Program-made: the position numbers and the translations under genes
Part shown: positions 1-9,150 of the stretch, piece after piece
How the letters are laid out: every line of letters starts with the position of its first letter
Position numbering within the stretch: the stretch's first letter is position 1
Notes under the pieces: model-generated
What the model was told of the DNA's origin: nothing
Database searches by the model: none
The model's input: only the letters and a program-made list of their open reading frames with translations
From: Anthoceros angustus
Lineage: Eukaryota > Streptophyta > Anthocerotopsida > Anthocerotales > Anthocerotaceae
Length of the DNA stretch: 64,000 nt
Assembly (NCBI GenBank): GCA_010909165.1
Contig: VJWM01000025.1
Location: 3,190,997 to 3,254,996, forward strand
Reading direction: 5' to 3'

Positions 1-128
1 GCCCCCATGACATGTGTGACCACTTTCACCCTATCACCCTAAACTCCATCCGGCTGAACCAGGGACTGAAGAAATGTCTCGTGTTCCTGCCTCCCCATCC
101 GAAGGAAGCGGTACCGCTGCTCCTGAAA

Positions 129-833
129 TCACTCTTTAGTCAGCTTCAGCAAACACATTTGGTTGCAACCAGGGTTTCTAAAATCCGCTGTCATTATGTC
201 CCCTTCATTTTTATTCAATGACACTCCAGCAGCGCGTCTCCGTCGAGATACAACAACTGCCTCTGTTGGGGCCTGCCAAGTCTCATTCAAAGGCTTCGGA
301 TGGAAAGAACGATACACATCCGGTGTCTGGAAGTCGTCCACGTCCTCTTCGTCCCCAATGGGCCCTTCATGAACTGGTGAGTGCAAGCGACCAACATCAA
401 CTGCATGAAACAAGCCCCGACGTGCAATCGTCAACCCATCTCCCCGGGGAACGTCATTCACACTTGTTGCACTAGAATCTGGACAGCATTTAGATGGGCT
501 TCCCTCCAAAGCAGCGTAAAGATGCAAATTCCTAGGTGTCGTGGGCACACCCCACGGGATACTTGGCGATGCCAAATGTCGACGTCTGCGTCTGGTGTTT
601 GCATGACCAATATTGAAACATCTCACATGGATCACACCATACGGACTCTCACAACCAACAATATCAATTCCCATACGAAGGGAACAAATCAAACCTTCGT
701 CATGGAAACCACCTTCGGGAATGGGAAAGCGAACATGACGCGGAGGGAGAGGTGCAGTTGCTGTGGCATCCTGTACAGCTAGCCTCTTCCCTTTTCTAAC
801 TTCATCAGAAGCCCTCACACATTGCGAAGGCAT
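129..833 (-). CDS. Unrecognised ORF, 234 codons, possible gene fragment
   Basis: The frame is open for 234 codons from the first ATG at 833 and extends slightly upstream in the same frame. The predicted protein is rich in Arg, Pro and His, with an Arg tract (NTRRRRRHL) and a second basic run near the C-terminus. I see no known domain, signal peptide or membrane segment. The length is above chance for this composition, but no splice structure or promoter supports it. It lies next to mobile-element debris, so it may be a transposon or retroelement remnant instead of a host gene. Confidence 0.25.
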   Translation of the reverse strand: MPSQCVRASDEVRKGKRLAVQDATATAPLPPRHVRFPIPEGGFHDEGLICSLRMGIDIVGCESPYGVIHVRCFNIGHANTRRRRRHLASPSIPWGVPTTPRNLHLYAALEGSPSKCCPDSSATSVNDVPRGDGLTIARRGLFHAVDVGRLHSPVHEGPIGDEEDVDDFQTPDVYRSFHPKPLNETWQAPTEAVVVSRRRRAAGVSLNKNEGDIMTADFRNPGCNQMCLLKLTKE

Positions 834-1371
834 TCCTTGTTCCAACGCTTCATCCTGCACGCCGATCCATTGGCTTCAATCAAATGCAACAAACAACATA
901 GACTAGGAATAGTATGTGAGCCTTGCAAAAGATAAGAACTCCAACCTCCTCTCCTTCCGGCGTGTGGGTTAGGTTCAATATTGCATGCCTACGGCTAGTG
1001 GAGAACCTCGACTTTGAGGGCCCTGGTAGTGTGAAAAGAAGACGCCGGCAGGCGGAAGAGGCCTGCCTTAGCAGACCTTGAGCGACGAGGATGATCGAAA
1101 AGGAAGACGCATGCAAACGGCGGCTACATGCCTTGAAAGGCCTAGAGCGAAGAGGGAGAGCACCTTATTTTGCCAACTAATTACTCAAACATGATTGAGT
1201 ATCCACAAGAGATCTCCAACGATAAATCACGCCGTCATTCCTTTTTATTGACGTAAATTAATGTGCCACATCTAGCCATCACCAAAGACAGTGTGATTAT
1301 GGGTCAGTCAGAGTTAAAATTTGGGCATGTGTAAATATGGTGTCCTACGCTAATTCAGCCGCGTTTTGGGC

Positions 1372-1378
1372 TATAAAG
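1372..1378 (+). promoter_or_regulatory. Candidate TATA box (TATAAAG)
   Basis: TATAAAG sits 382 bp upstream of the ATG at 1754. It is followed at the expected spacing by a pyrimidine/CA-containing stretch near 1400-1410 that could hold the start site. It is the best core-promoter candidate for the interrupted gene downstream. Confidence 0.35.
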
Positions 1379-1753
1379 GTATCGGGGCAAGGAAACCCTA
1401 CTAACCCAATGTTAAAGTTTTGTTTCGGCAGTTCGCGTTATGGTGTGGCGTGCTTGCACGTAAGTCCACTCTAGTAGAAGTAACGGCCGGCTTGCTTGCA
1501 GCTTTGTTTGCTCGCTGATTTCAAGCACAGTTCAGATGCAATCTCAGGCATCCGAGCTTCGTGGCAACGCGCTCTAGAGCGAAGAGCAGCCCTCGTCAGT
1601 TGATTTGGAGTTAAGAGGCAGCGCAAGACATTCTTCAAGTGTGCTAGGCAGCAGCTATTGTGAGAGAGGTCCGTCTTTCATCCTTGTAGTCGATTTTGAA
1701 CATCCGCGCCATTGTGTGTTGTGCTTAATGTTTGTAGGTTTGTTTGCATGAAG

Positions 1754-2323
1754 ATGGCAAGCAGGAGGAGGAGCAAGAGGAACCAGGCAGACCTAGTCGC
1801 CGATCCACCAGCGCCGCCTAAGAAGCCAAAGAAAACCGAGGCTGCAAACAAGGCAAAGATGGTAGCTCCCACCGGAACGGAATTGTTCAAGGTGCAACTT
1901 ACTAGGTCTGCACATGAAGGCACTTTGCCAATGCAATCGGCACACCCTGCATGTGTGGGAGGGCATATTGCCTTTGCGGAGGCAAAATCTGGGAGCATGT
2001 CTTCAGGGAAGAGTAGCAGAACAAAGGCTGGTGGCAGACAAGGTGAGAAGGTTGTGAAAAGTACCAAGCAACCCATGCCCGTGCCAATTCCTTCTCCATT
2101 CAGCTACAAGGAGACGATGCTCATCCGACGAATTGGTGGCCAGATTGACCCTGTTGTTATTGTGGACAAGGATTGGATGCTCGTCCAAGATCCACATCCA
2201 GATGAGGAAAGTGTGTCATGGACGCCATTGCTGAAACTGTGGATAATGGGGTACGGGGGGCTTTGCCCAGTCAAAGAGTTAGAGCTGGTTGGATTATATG
2301 GGCAAAAATGGACATCAATCAAG
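1754..2323 (+). pseudogene. 5' exon of an unrecognised basic-protein gene, interrupted downstream
   Basis: The frame is open for 190 codons from an ATG in good plant context (AAGATGGCA) to a GT donor (AAG|GTAAAC) at 2323, phase 0. ATGs at 1712-1748 in the same frame are less well placed. The N-terminus is a nuclear-localisation-like basic stretch (MASRRRSKRNQ, then PPKKPKKTE). The C-terminal third looks folded (MLIRRIGGQIDPVVIVDKDW, then LLKLWIMGYGGL). I do not recognise the family. The donor lies inside the left terminal repeat of a 3.4-kb element, and matching exon-like blocks resume at 5740. The gene therefore appears disrupted, unless the whole element is spliced out as an intron. Confidence 0.4.
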
Positions 2324-2331
2324 GTAAACTT

Positions 2332-2360
2332 GGGCTCTCCCTCATTATGAGGGAGAGCCC
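2332..2360. repeat. 29-bp hairpin inside the left terminal repeat
   Basis: Two 14-bp arms (GGGCTCTCCCTCAT and its reverse complement) flank a single T. The hairpin splits the left terminal repeat of the 2320-5724 element. The right repeat lacks it. Confidence 0.8.
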
Positions 2361-3185
2361 AAAACACGATAATTTTTGAAGGGGGATATCGGCCCCTTGG
2401 TAGAAAGACCCCTTGTTACGAAGAACACCTTTCCTAGAACAGCATATGTGCCCTACTTTGATAATGCACACACCTTTACGAGGTCATACCTTTGATAAAA
2501 GATGCACTTTCAAGTCTACACCAACTGGAGCACAATAGGGTGTGGGCCCGTCTGCGTTTTGTAGAATGCATAGAGGGCTGCCATTTTCATATGTTTATTA
2601 CAACCGAAAACTTTTACTTTCAAGTGGTGGAACACAATGAAAACAATCTTGTACTAGCGAGTCTTATTTCAATGGTCGTGAGAACATTGCAACAAACAAG
2701 CTAAAGGAGGAAGTGGTCATCGGCATCGACAATAGTCATTCAAGAGTGCGGCTGGCGACTCATCCATGCCTTGCGCGGAGTCAAGTACCACCGCCATATT
2801 CGAGGCGGTCCATATCCTCCGCCTCGAAGTTGTCGTTCTCCTCCATTGCTTGCTCGTCTTCAATAGTACCATTCTTGGGCCCGTCCAGTGTCGGCCACCA
2901 CGGCATCTAGCATCTGCGACCCTCATCCAAAAGGTCGCCGTCGTGGTCTTCAACCTTCGGCACTCAATGCAACCACTTGGGCTTTAAGGCAATGCTAGCG
3001 TCCTTAAAATGAACAAAGTTAGTTGCCCATGCGCCCATGCAAGCATCCTTAAAATCAACAAAATTGAGTTGTTAGGAAGATACGGGTTTGAACACAACCT
3101 ATTCATTACTACACTTATTTCCCAAACACTAGACCAACAATCCCAAGTTGCAACTCTCTTGAGGCGCTAAATATATATTTTCTTG

Positions 3186-3592
3186 AAGACAGCCTATGAG
3201 GAGGGCGCCGGCCGGCCAGCGCCCATGGGTGGCGTGTGCTAGGGAGGCGCCGGCCGGCGCCCATGGGGGCGTGTGGGGGGGCGCCGGCCGGCCGGCGCCC
3301 ATGGGTGGGGGCGGCGCGGCCATGGGCGGTGCTAGGGAGGCGGCGGCGGTGCCCATGGGCGTGTGCTAGGGGCGCCGGCCGGCCGCGGGTGCTAGGGAGG
3401 CGCCGCCGGCCGGCGCCATGGGCGGTGTGCTAGGGGGGCCGGCGCCCATGGCGGCGGCGTGTTGGCGCGGCCGGCGCCCATGGGCGTGTGCTAGGGGCGC
3501 CGGCCGCGCCATGGCAGTGTGCTAGGGAGGCGCCGGCCGGCCGGGCATCTTGGGGCGCCGGCCGGCCGGCGCCCTCCTCATCCTCCGGTGCA
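3186..3592. repeat. GC-rich minisatellite (GGCGCC / GGCCGGCC / CCATGG)
   Basis: Irregular tandem units of roughly 30-60 bp are built from the palindromes GGCGCC, GGCCGGCC and GCGCCCATGGGC, joined by TGCTAGGGAGGC or TGCTAGGGGC. The block is far richer in G+C than its surroundings. ORFs across it are composition artefacts. Confidence 0.85.
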
Positions 3593-3719
3593 TGCGGGTG
3601 AAGCTAGGGGGACAAGAAGGGCAGCGGTATCCTATCACCGATGGAAGGTGTGGCCCATTTGCGGGAAGGGTTAAAAGATTTGCGTCCATAAGTGATTGAA
3701 GAGTACAAGTGGTGGGAAG

Positions 3720-5578
3720 CCTTTTGGGTGGACCGGAAGGAGATTGCTATCATTGTGGAGAATAACATTGGGCTAGTGCTACAGCGTCCTTGGAAGTGGT
3801 TTTCACGTGCAGAAGTGGATCATACATGACCACTTCAAGTGCGGATGAAGCTTTGCTAGATGAGGCATTATTGAGGACCTCCCACGGCGTGATATGTAGG
3901 GGCATATCAAAATGCGGAAGGCAAGCTGGGAAATGGCACGGATGAATGGGGACATAACGGAAATCAGAGGGATGTTTACGGCGGTGCCGTGCAATACGGA
4001 CACGCATACTAGGCCATTACGGATTGGGAGGTCATTGGCGTGAAGCTAAGCGCTGACCTCACTTTCTTATCCACTATCGGACCGAGCACATAGATGCGTA
4101 TGAAGGAGATATGTGCGAGAATACATAGTCCGCCAGAGTGGTAACCCATCGGTCCAATCGAGGAAAAAGGGAATAAGGTCCATTACCTAAAAACATACAG
4201 GAGGTATTTGTAGATGAAACAGTCATCTATTATGGGTTTGTGTTGAGCACGGAAACATCATGCGGTGGACAAAAAGCGATAAGGGATAAGCTCTGCGAGT
4301 TGCGTGGCTTCATACAACTGCGAGTCAAAGTGTCATCAAGATAGTGATGACAATGGAGGAGAATTTGGACCAAGTGATGACGATGGATTGAACTACGGGG
4401 ATGAGTGAAAGAAATCTCGTTTTCCGGGGTCCCGAGTTAATGTTGTAAGTCCGGTTCTTGATGTTTACGTGTTAGGAAATACCTGCGTGGCTTTTGTGGT
4501 GTCATAACAAAACCACATTTCCATCCCAAAAGCGAGTTCTGATCGTCCACCGGCGAGCGGCCTTCCTCACCGTTCCTACTTTGCATCATTCCCTAGGTTC
4601 GAGTTTGCGACCACCATTCGACACAAACATTCTTTGGATGGAAAGTAGTAACTTCTTTGGGTGGACCGGAAGGAGATTGCTATCATTGTGGAGAATAACA
4701 TTGGGCTAGTGCTAGTCATTCTTGGAAGTGGTTTTCACGTGTAGAAGTGGATCATACACACCACCACTTCAAGTGCGGATGAAGCTTTGCTAGATGAGGC
4801 ATTATTGAGGGACCTCCCACGCGATATGTATTTGGGGCATATCAAAATGCGGAAGGCAATCGTGGGAAATGGCACGGATGAATGGGGACATAACGGAACC
4901 GAGAGGGATGTTTCCGCGCTGCAATACGGACACGCATACAGCCATTCGGATTGGGAGGTCATTGACGTGAAGCTAAACGCACCACGACCTCACTTTCTTA
5001 TCCACTAGTATCGGACCGAGCACATAGATGCGTATGAAGGAGATATGTGCAGAACACATAGTCCGCCAGAGTGGTAACCCATCCGTCCAATGCCGAGGAA
5101 AAAGGGAATAAGATCCATTACCTAAAAACATACAGAGGTATTTGTGAATGAAATACCATCCCAGACATGGGTTTGTGTTGAACGACGGAAACATCATGCG
5201 GTGGACAAAAAGCGATAAGGGATAAGCTCTGCGAGTTGCGTGGCTTCATACAACCCGCAGTGAAAGTGTCAAGATAGTGATGACAATGCAGGAGAAGTCG
5301 ACCAAGTGATGACGATGGATTGAACTCGGGATGAGTGAAACTGAAATCTGCTTTTTCCCGGGTCCCAGTTAATGTTGTAAGTCCGGCTGATGTTTCGTGT
5401 TAGGAAATACCGTCCGTGGCTTTTGTGGTGTCATAACAAAACCACATTTCCATCCCAAAATCGAGTTTACTGCCCCGCCCGGCAGAACGGCCTCACCGCT
5501 CCTACTTTGCATCATTCCCTAGGTTCGAGTTTCATACCACCATTCGACACAAACATTGCCGGATGGAAAGTAGTAACT
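3720..5578. repeat. Two tandem copies of a ~0.93-kb sequence
   Basis: Copy 1 spans about 3720-4650 and copy 2 about 4651-5578. The shared block starting GGGTGGACCGGAAGG lies at 3725 and again at 4658. The copies differ by scattered indels and substitutions. Each contains short open stretches (for example the one encoding LLRDLPRDMYLGHIKMRK in copy 2), but no frame stays open across a copy. It lies wholly inside the 2320-5724 element and probably derives from captured or decayed coding DNA. Confidence 0.8.
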
Positions 5579-5739
5579 CGGTGACACCTTTTTTCGAGCT
5601 TTTTCCGAATGCCTTCAAAGCCTTTTAGGGCCCATCAAAAACCCCCTTCAGAGATTATTTGCGGAAAACCCCCTTCGAGATTATTAACCCCCTTCAAAAA
5701 TTATCGTGTTCCAAGTTTACCTTGTTTTGCACCACCAAG

Positions 5740-6068
5740 CCATATGAGTTCGAGGTAGTAATCCAAGACCCTGATGTGTATAGGTTGTAAGTTCTCAGTC
5801 TGAGAGGGTTTCACTCCATGAAATGTGCACCTCAATCATTTGTCGAAGAAATCTGCGACTGCATGCACCTACACACTGTAAGTTGTCTGAAATGACAGTC
5901 TTGTTGGTTGCACTGTGACTTTAATGAATGACCCATCTTTCGGTTTTTCGTTTGCAGCTACCCTTAGTCGGAAGGGCACTCATCACGGCTTTCTGTGGGA
6001 AGATTACAGAGACAATTGTGGACCATAGAAGGGAGGTGTCCATGAGACGGGTGAGAGCAGCAATGTAG
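5740..6068 (+). pseudogene. Probable 3' exons of the interrupted gene, with an in-frame stop
   Basis: An exon-like block (5740-5877, 46 codons, beginning PYEFEVVIQDPDVYR) follows AG. It carries one in-frame TAA at codon 17, then continues as LRGFHSMKCAPQSFVEEICD to a GTAAGT donor. An 80-bp intron ending TTTGCAG leads in phase 0 to 5958-6068, which encodes LPLVGRALITAFCGKITETI and ends MRRVRAAM before TAG. Matching phases and canonical splice signals support real exons. The internal stop and the upstream insertion argue that the locus is dead. The family is not recognised, and the link to the 1754 exon is inferred from position and phase. Confidence 0.35.
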
Positions 6069-6309
6069 AGAAGTAATGAAGAGGCAGAAAGTTCGGAGCC
6101 GAAGATTCCAGAAATATAGCTCTCGCTCGTGGGAAACTAGCATGCCCTATATGGCATAGGGAGATGTCTCTTAGCATAGGCAGGTACGTAGCAAACCCTT
6201 CTTTTAAATTCTTCCATTGCTTGACCCACTCAAGCTCGTCCTTGCTCTTGAATAGGAAAGGAAGCAGGTTCCTGGCTTATAGCCAGCCTTCCGATTCGCA
6301 CCGGCTTCT

Positions 6310-6905
6310 TTATCTACTACGATGACGTTCCGCTTGGTCTTGGTCCAACCTCTGGCCTGTTCTCTCACGACTTGCAGCTGTGGCGCCCCTCTCGACGACT
6401 TTGGGACCCACTTAGCTCGCTGTCCAATAGGATTGCTACACGTGATGCAATCCGAGACGTCATGTTCTCCATTGCCAAGGAGAGAGGATTCTATCCTTTC
6501 AGGAAGCGCCCATATCGACATTTCTCTTAGGGCTGACCTATCTCTGACGCAGGGGGACCCGATCTTTGTTGTAGATGTGGTTGTAACAGACCCTACTCGA
6601 ATACTGTTTGTGAGCATATCATCATCAACCCTCCGGGTTGGATGGCAGAGGGATGCGCTATAGCCAAGGTTCAGATGTACACCCCCATCCAGGAAGGCCA
6701 TGCTTTCATTCCCCTTGCTGTTGAGGCACACAGGGGCATGGGCAAGGACTTCTCGAGGTTTATCAAGGCTTGTACTAAAGCATACTACATCTGCAAGAAA
6801 ATGATAGGTCTCCCTCTTTCTTGTGTGGTGACTTTCTTCCGGTAACGAGTATCCATTGCTTGGCAAAGAGCATTGGCAAATGCAATTTTCAGGACAACTT
6901 TGAAC
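6310..6905 (+). pseudogene. Decayed C-terminal region of a reverse-transcriptase-type retroelement
   Basis: Pieces in shifting frames match the tail of non-LTR-type RT proteins. There is a CxCG...D..G.H...C zinc motif (CSCGAPLDDFGTHLARC, near 6380-6430). Next comes a helix-like stretch in another frame (ATRDAIRDVMFSIAKERGF). After that are an acidic nuclease-like strand (DPIFVVDVVVTDP, near 6560-6600) and a downstream piece (EGHAFIPLAVEAHRGMGKDF, near 6693). The frameshifts mean it cannot be expressed as one protein. The family call rests on motif order only. Confidence 0.5.
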
Positions 6906-7106
6906 GCGGGGAATGTAGCATCGTCAGCTTTGGTGCATAGTAGGCCTTCCTTATTCTAGACTATGACATCTTGAGAGCGGTAGGTAGCTTTAGAGTAGAC
7001 GTTCGAGGGGCCTAGTCCCCCTTGGCCTGAGGCCCTCTAGAAGGTTGTTCCCCATTGCCCCAATGTAGATGGGACTTCCCATCTCTACATATTTATAAAG
7101 TCTACA

Positions 7107-7108
<2 letters not shown>

Positions 7109-7190
<82 letters not shown>
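7109..7190. repeat. Compound microsatellite (CT)n(AT)n
   Basis: About 14 CT dinucleotides run directly into about 26 AT dinucleotides. Confidence 0.95.
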
Positions 7191-7192
<2 letters not shown>

Positions 7193-7219
7193 CCAACTCT
7201 CGAGCAAGAGGGTGCATAT

Positions 7220-7263
7220 ATACCATCTTGGGTGCATATATATATATGCACCCAAGATGGTAT
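7220..7263. repeat. Perfect 44-bp palindrome
   Basis: Two 22-bp arms, starting ATACCATCTTGGG, are exact reverse complements with no spacer. A partial direct copy of one arm lies just upstream at 7211-7230. Confidence 0.9.
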
Positions 7264-7487
7264 GTTCCATGCATTTTGTAGGGACGATAAAGCAATAAAT
7301 GCTTGCTCGGTAGGGAGGATAAAGCAATAAATGCCTATGAACCTAGTCAACATTAAGATGTAAGTCCTTTTAGAGTTAAGAGGCCCTTTAAGATAGCTTT
7401 GAAAAAGTTCCATAATTATCATGAACTTTTAGATATATTTCATGTACAATATAAATTTTCACTGACAATGGCATTTGAACCCATACT

Positions 7488-7585
7488 CTTTTAGACCAAA
7501 GATAGGGTCTAAGAACTCATACCCATTTAGACCAAAGATAGGTCTAAGAACTTATACCCATCTAGACTAAAGATAGGGTCTTAGA
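7488..7585. repeat. Three tandem ~36-bp units in AT-rich DNA
   Basis: Units of the form CCCATTTAGACCAAAGATAG plus GGTCTAAGAACT repeat nearly three times. Each contains the small dyad AGACC...GGTCT. The AT-rich DNA from 7585 to about 7760 shows nothing further. Confidence 0.75.
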
Positions 7586-7831
7586 CCAACATAAACATAA
7601 CAATAATTATATTTATATCCAATCGACTCATCTATATCAATCTATAGTTAGTTAAATTGCAATAAAAAAACCTACATTTAGTATCTTATATAAAAATAAA
7701 ATAATTATTATAATTATCTATATTTTTTATAATTCATTGATGTCTTTAAATATTAATCATGACTTAGAGATCCTTTTCTTCCACTAGGCGATGATGCTGT
7801 TAGGGTAATGAGTGTTTGAACTGGAGTTTGG

Positions 7832-7839
7832 TATATAAG
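7832..7839 (+). promoter_or_regulatory. Candidate TATA box (TATATAAG)
   Basis: TATATAAG lies 1.3 kb upstream of the RRM-gene start codon, at the left edge of the gene island. If used, it implies a long leader with at least one intron. Confidence 0.25.
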
Positions 7840-9150
7840 GTGACATACGAGCCAACAAGATGACACGAGACAACTTAGCGAACACCACGTAGCAGTGAAG
7901 CTGAGGCAGGCAGGCAGGCGGGGTCCTGGCGCACAAGCACGCAATAGCAACGAAGGAGGAGCTGTGGGAGGAGAAATTGGAGTGCAGGGGACTGAGCGTG
8001 GGCACCTTCCGCTTGGCTGGCTCGCAGGGCCAAATCTCGCAACAGCAAAATTGGCGGAGGGAGCAGGGCATTGGAGAGCAGGAAGCGGTGGTTGATGCAT
8101 GGCCGGTGGAAGAGGACACACAGAAGGAGCGTGTGAGACTGTTGCGAGGCTGCAGGCAGGCCTGTCTCGGCCCGGCCGAGGGATACAGCGCAGCCGGCGT
8201 GAGGAGTGTCATGTGACGAGAGCTGGGGGAGGAAGGAGGGTGAGGGAAGGAAGGCGAGGGTGAAAGACAGGCAGACAGACGAGTGTGACGAGGGTAACGT
8301 GTGACGATCCGGGTCCGGGGGGGCGGAGGGTGGGGGGGTTTGGGCTGGAGCTGAGCGTAGAGGGAGGCTGTGTGTTGTGAGTGCGTTTGAAGCTCCTCTG
8401 ACTCTGCTTGTTTGGATAGGGGAGTAGGAATGGAATGAACGGGATCTTGGGTTGCCTGCCTCCACAGGTTTCTGCTCCTTCTGCGGTCGGGTGGAAGTGT
8501 AACCGGTCTGCGGAATGGAGAGATGAGTTGAAGTTGTGGATTCCTTTTCTGGACATGATCTTGATTCTGCAAGCTTTCTTGCTGGGATTTGACGTTGAAG
8601 CTATATGTGTTTAGTTTGTTTGTATGTGTGTGTGTGTGTTTGTGGGTTGCAGCTGCATCTTGGTAGTTTTTGTCCCAGCCACATTTTTCTCCGCTGTCAG
8701 AATCCGAGGCAGCGGAGTTGGGTGTTTTTGCTGTCCTGCGGGGTGAGGATGGTTGTGATTGAGTCACCAAGTTGTTGTTCCCCGGGCCTCTCTCCCCTGT
8801 TGTCGTCCTTGTCAATGGTTTCTGGACAAATGAAGGTGAGCTTGCTGGCTCTTTCTTGGCCCATGGCTGTCCACCCAGAGGGAGTTGACTGTTGGAGTTC
8901 TTCTAGTTTTTTGAGACAAGTGGTCACCCTGTGTAGCCTGTTCTTGCTGGGAGCGGGGGCGGGAACTGCAGAGCATGAATGTAGGACGTGTTTGTGCAGG
9001 AAAGAGGAGAGCGAGAGAGTGAGGAAGAGCAAGCGTGAGAGAGAGAGAAAAGTAGAGAGAAGAGTAGAAAGAATAGAGGCTGGACCGTGCTTGGCAGGCA
9101 CCACGGTTTGAAGACGCTGAGAGAGAAGTGCTCATTTTTGTTTGATTTCC
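7840..9150 (+). other. Leader/promoter region of the RRM gene, no convincing coding sequence
   Basis: The top strand is purine-rich (GGAGG, GAGGG, GAGAG runs), with a TG microsatellite near 8623-8642. The matching pyrimidine-rich minus strand gives long but low-complexity Ser/Pro ORFs that I do not accept as genes. AG acceptors such as GGTTGCAG (near 8650) could end a 5' UTR intron. Confidence 0.35.
9006..9078 (+). promoter_or_regulatory. GAGA-rich tract in the probable 5' UTR
   Basis: A run of GAGAGAG/AGAGAGA motifs lies 75-145 bp before the start codon. GA repeats near plant transcription starts are known binding sites for BASIC PENTACYSTEINE factors. Its role here is inferred. Confidence 0.4.

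Larger units (their letters stand above)
2320..5724. mobile_element. 3.4-kb element bounded by terminal inverted repeats
   Basis: The left end (CAAGGTAAACTTGG, then AACACGATAATTTTTGAAGG) recurs as its reverse complement at 5689-5724. The inverted repeat is about 36 bp, and its left copy is split by a 29-bp hairpin. Short CCCCCTTCRGAGATTATT-type motifs are repeated inside the right end (5640-5700). The interior holds a GC-rich minisatellite and a 0.93-kb tandem duplication but no recognisable transposase, which suggests a non-autonomous element. No clear target-site duplication flanks it, so the exact ends and superfamily are uncertain. Confidence 0.5.

Noticed and set aside
4787-5008. Possible cyclic-nucleotide-gated-channel piece (LLRDLPRDMYLGHI)
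   Set aside because: Only a few residues resemble the LPKDLRRDI motif; the rest of the channel signature is missing and the frame is short.
6204-6866. 220-codon minus-strand ORF
   Set aside because: Shadow of the plus-strand retroelement fragment, which shows recognisable motifs.
7784-8815. 343-codon minus-strand ORF
   Set aside because: Low-complexity Ser/Pro/Arg translation of a pyrimidine-rich strand, overlapping the leader of the RRM gene.
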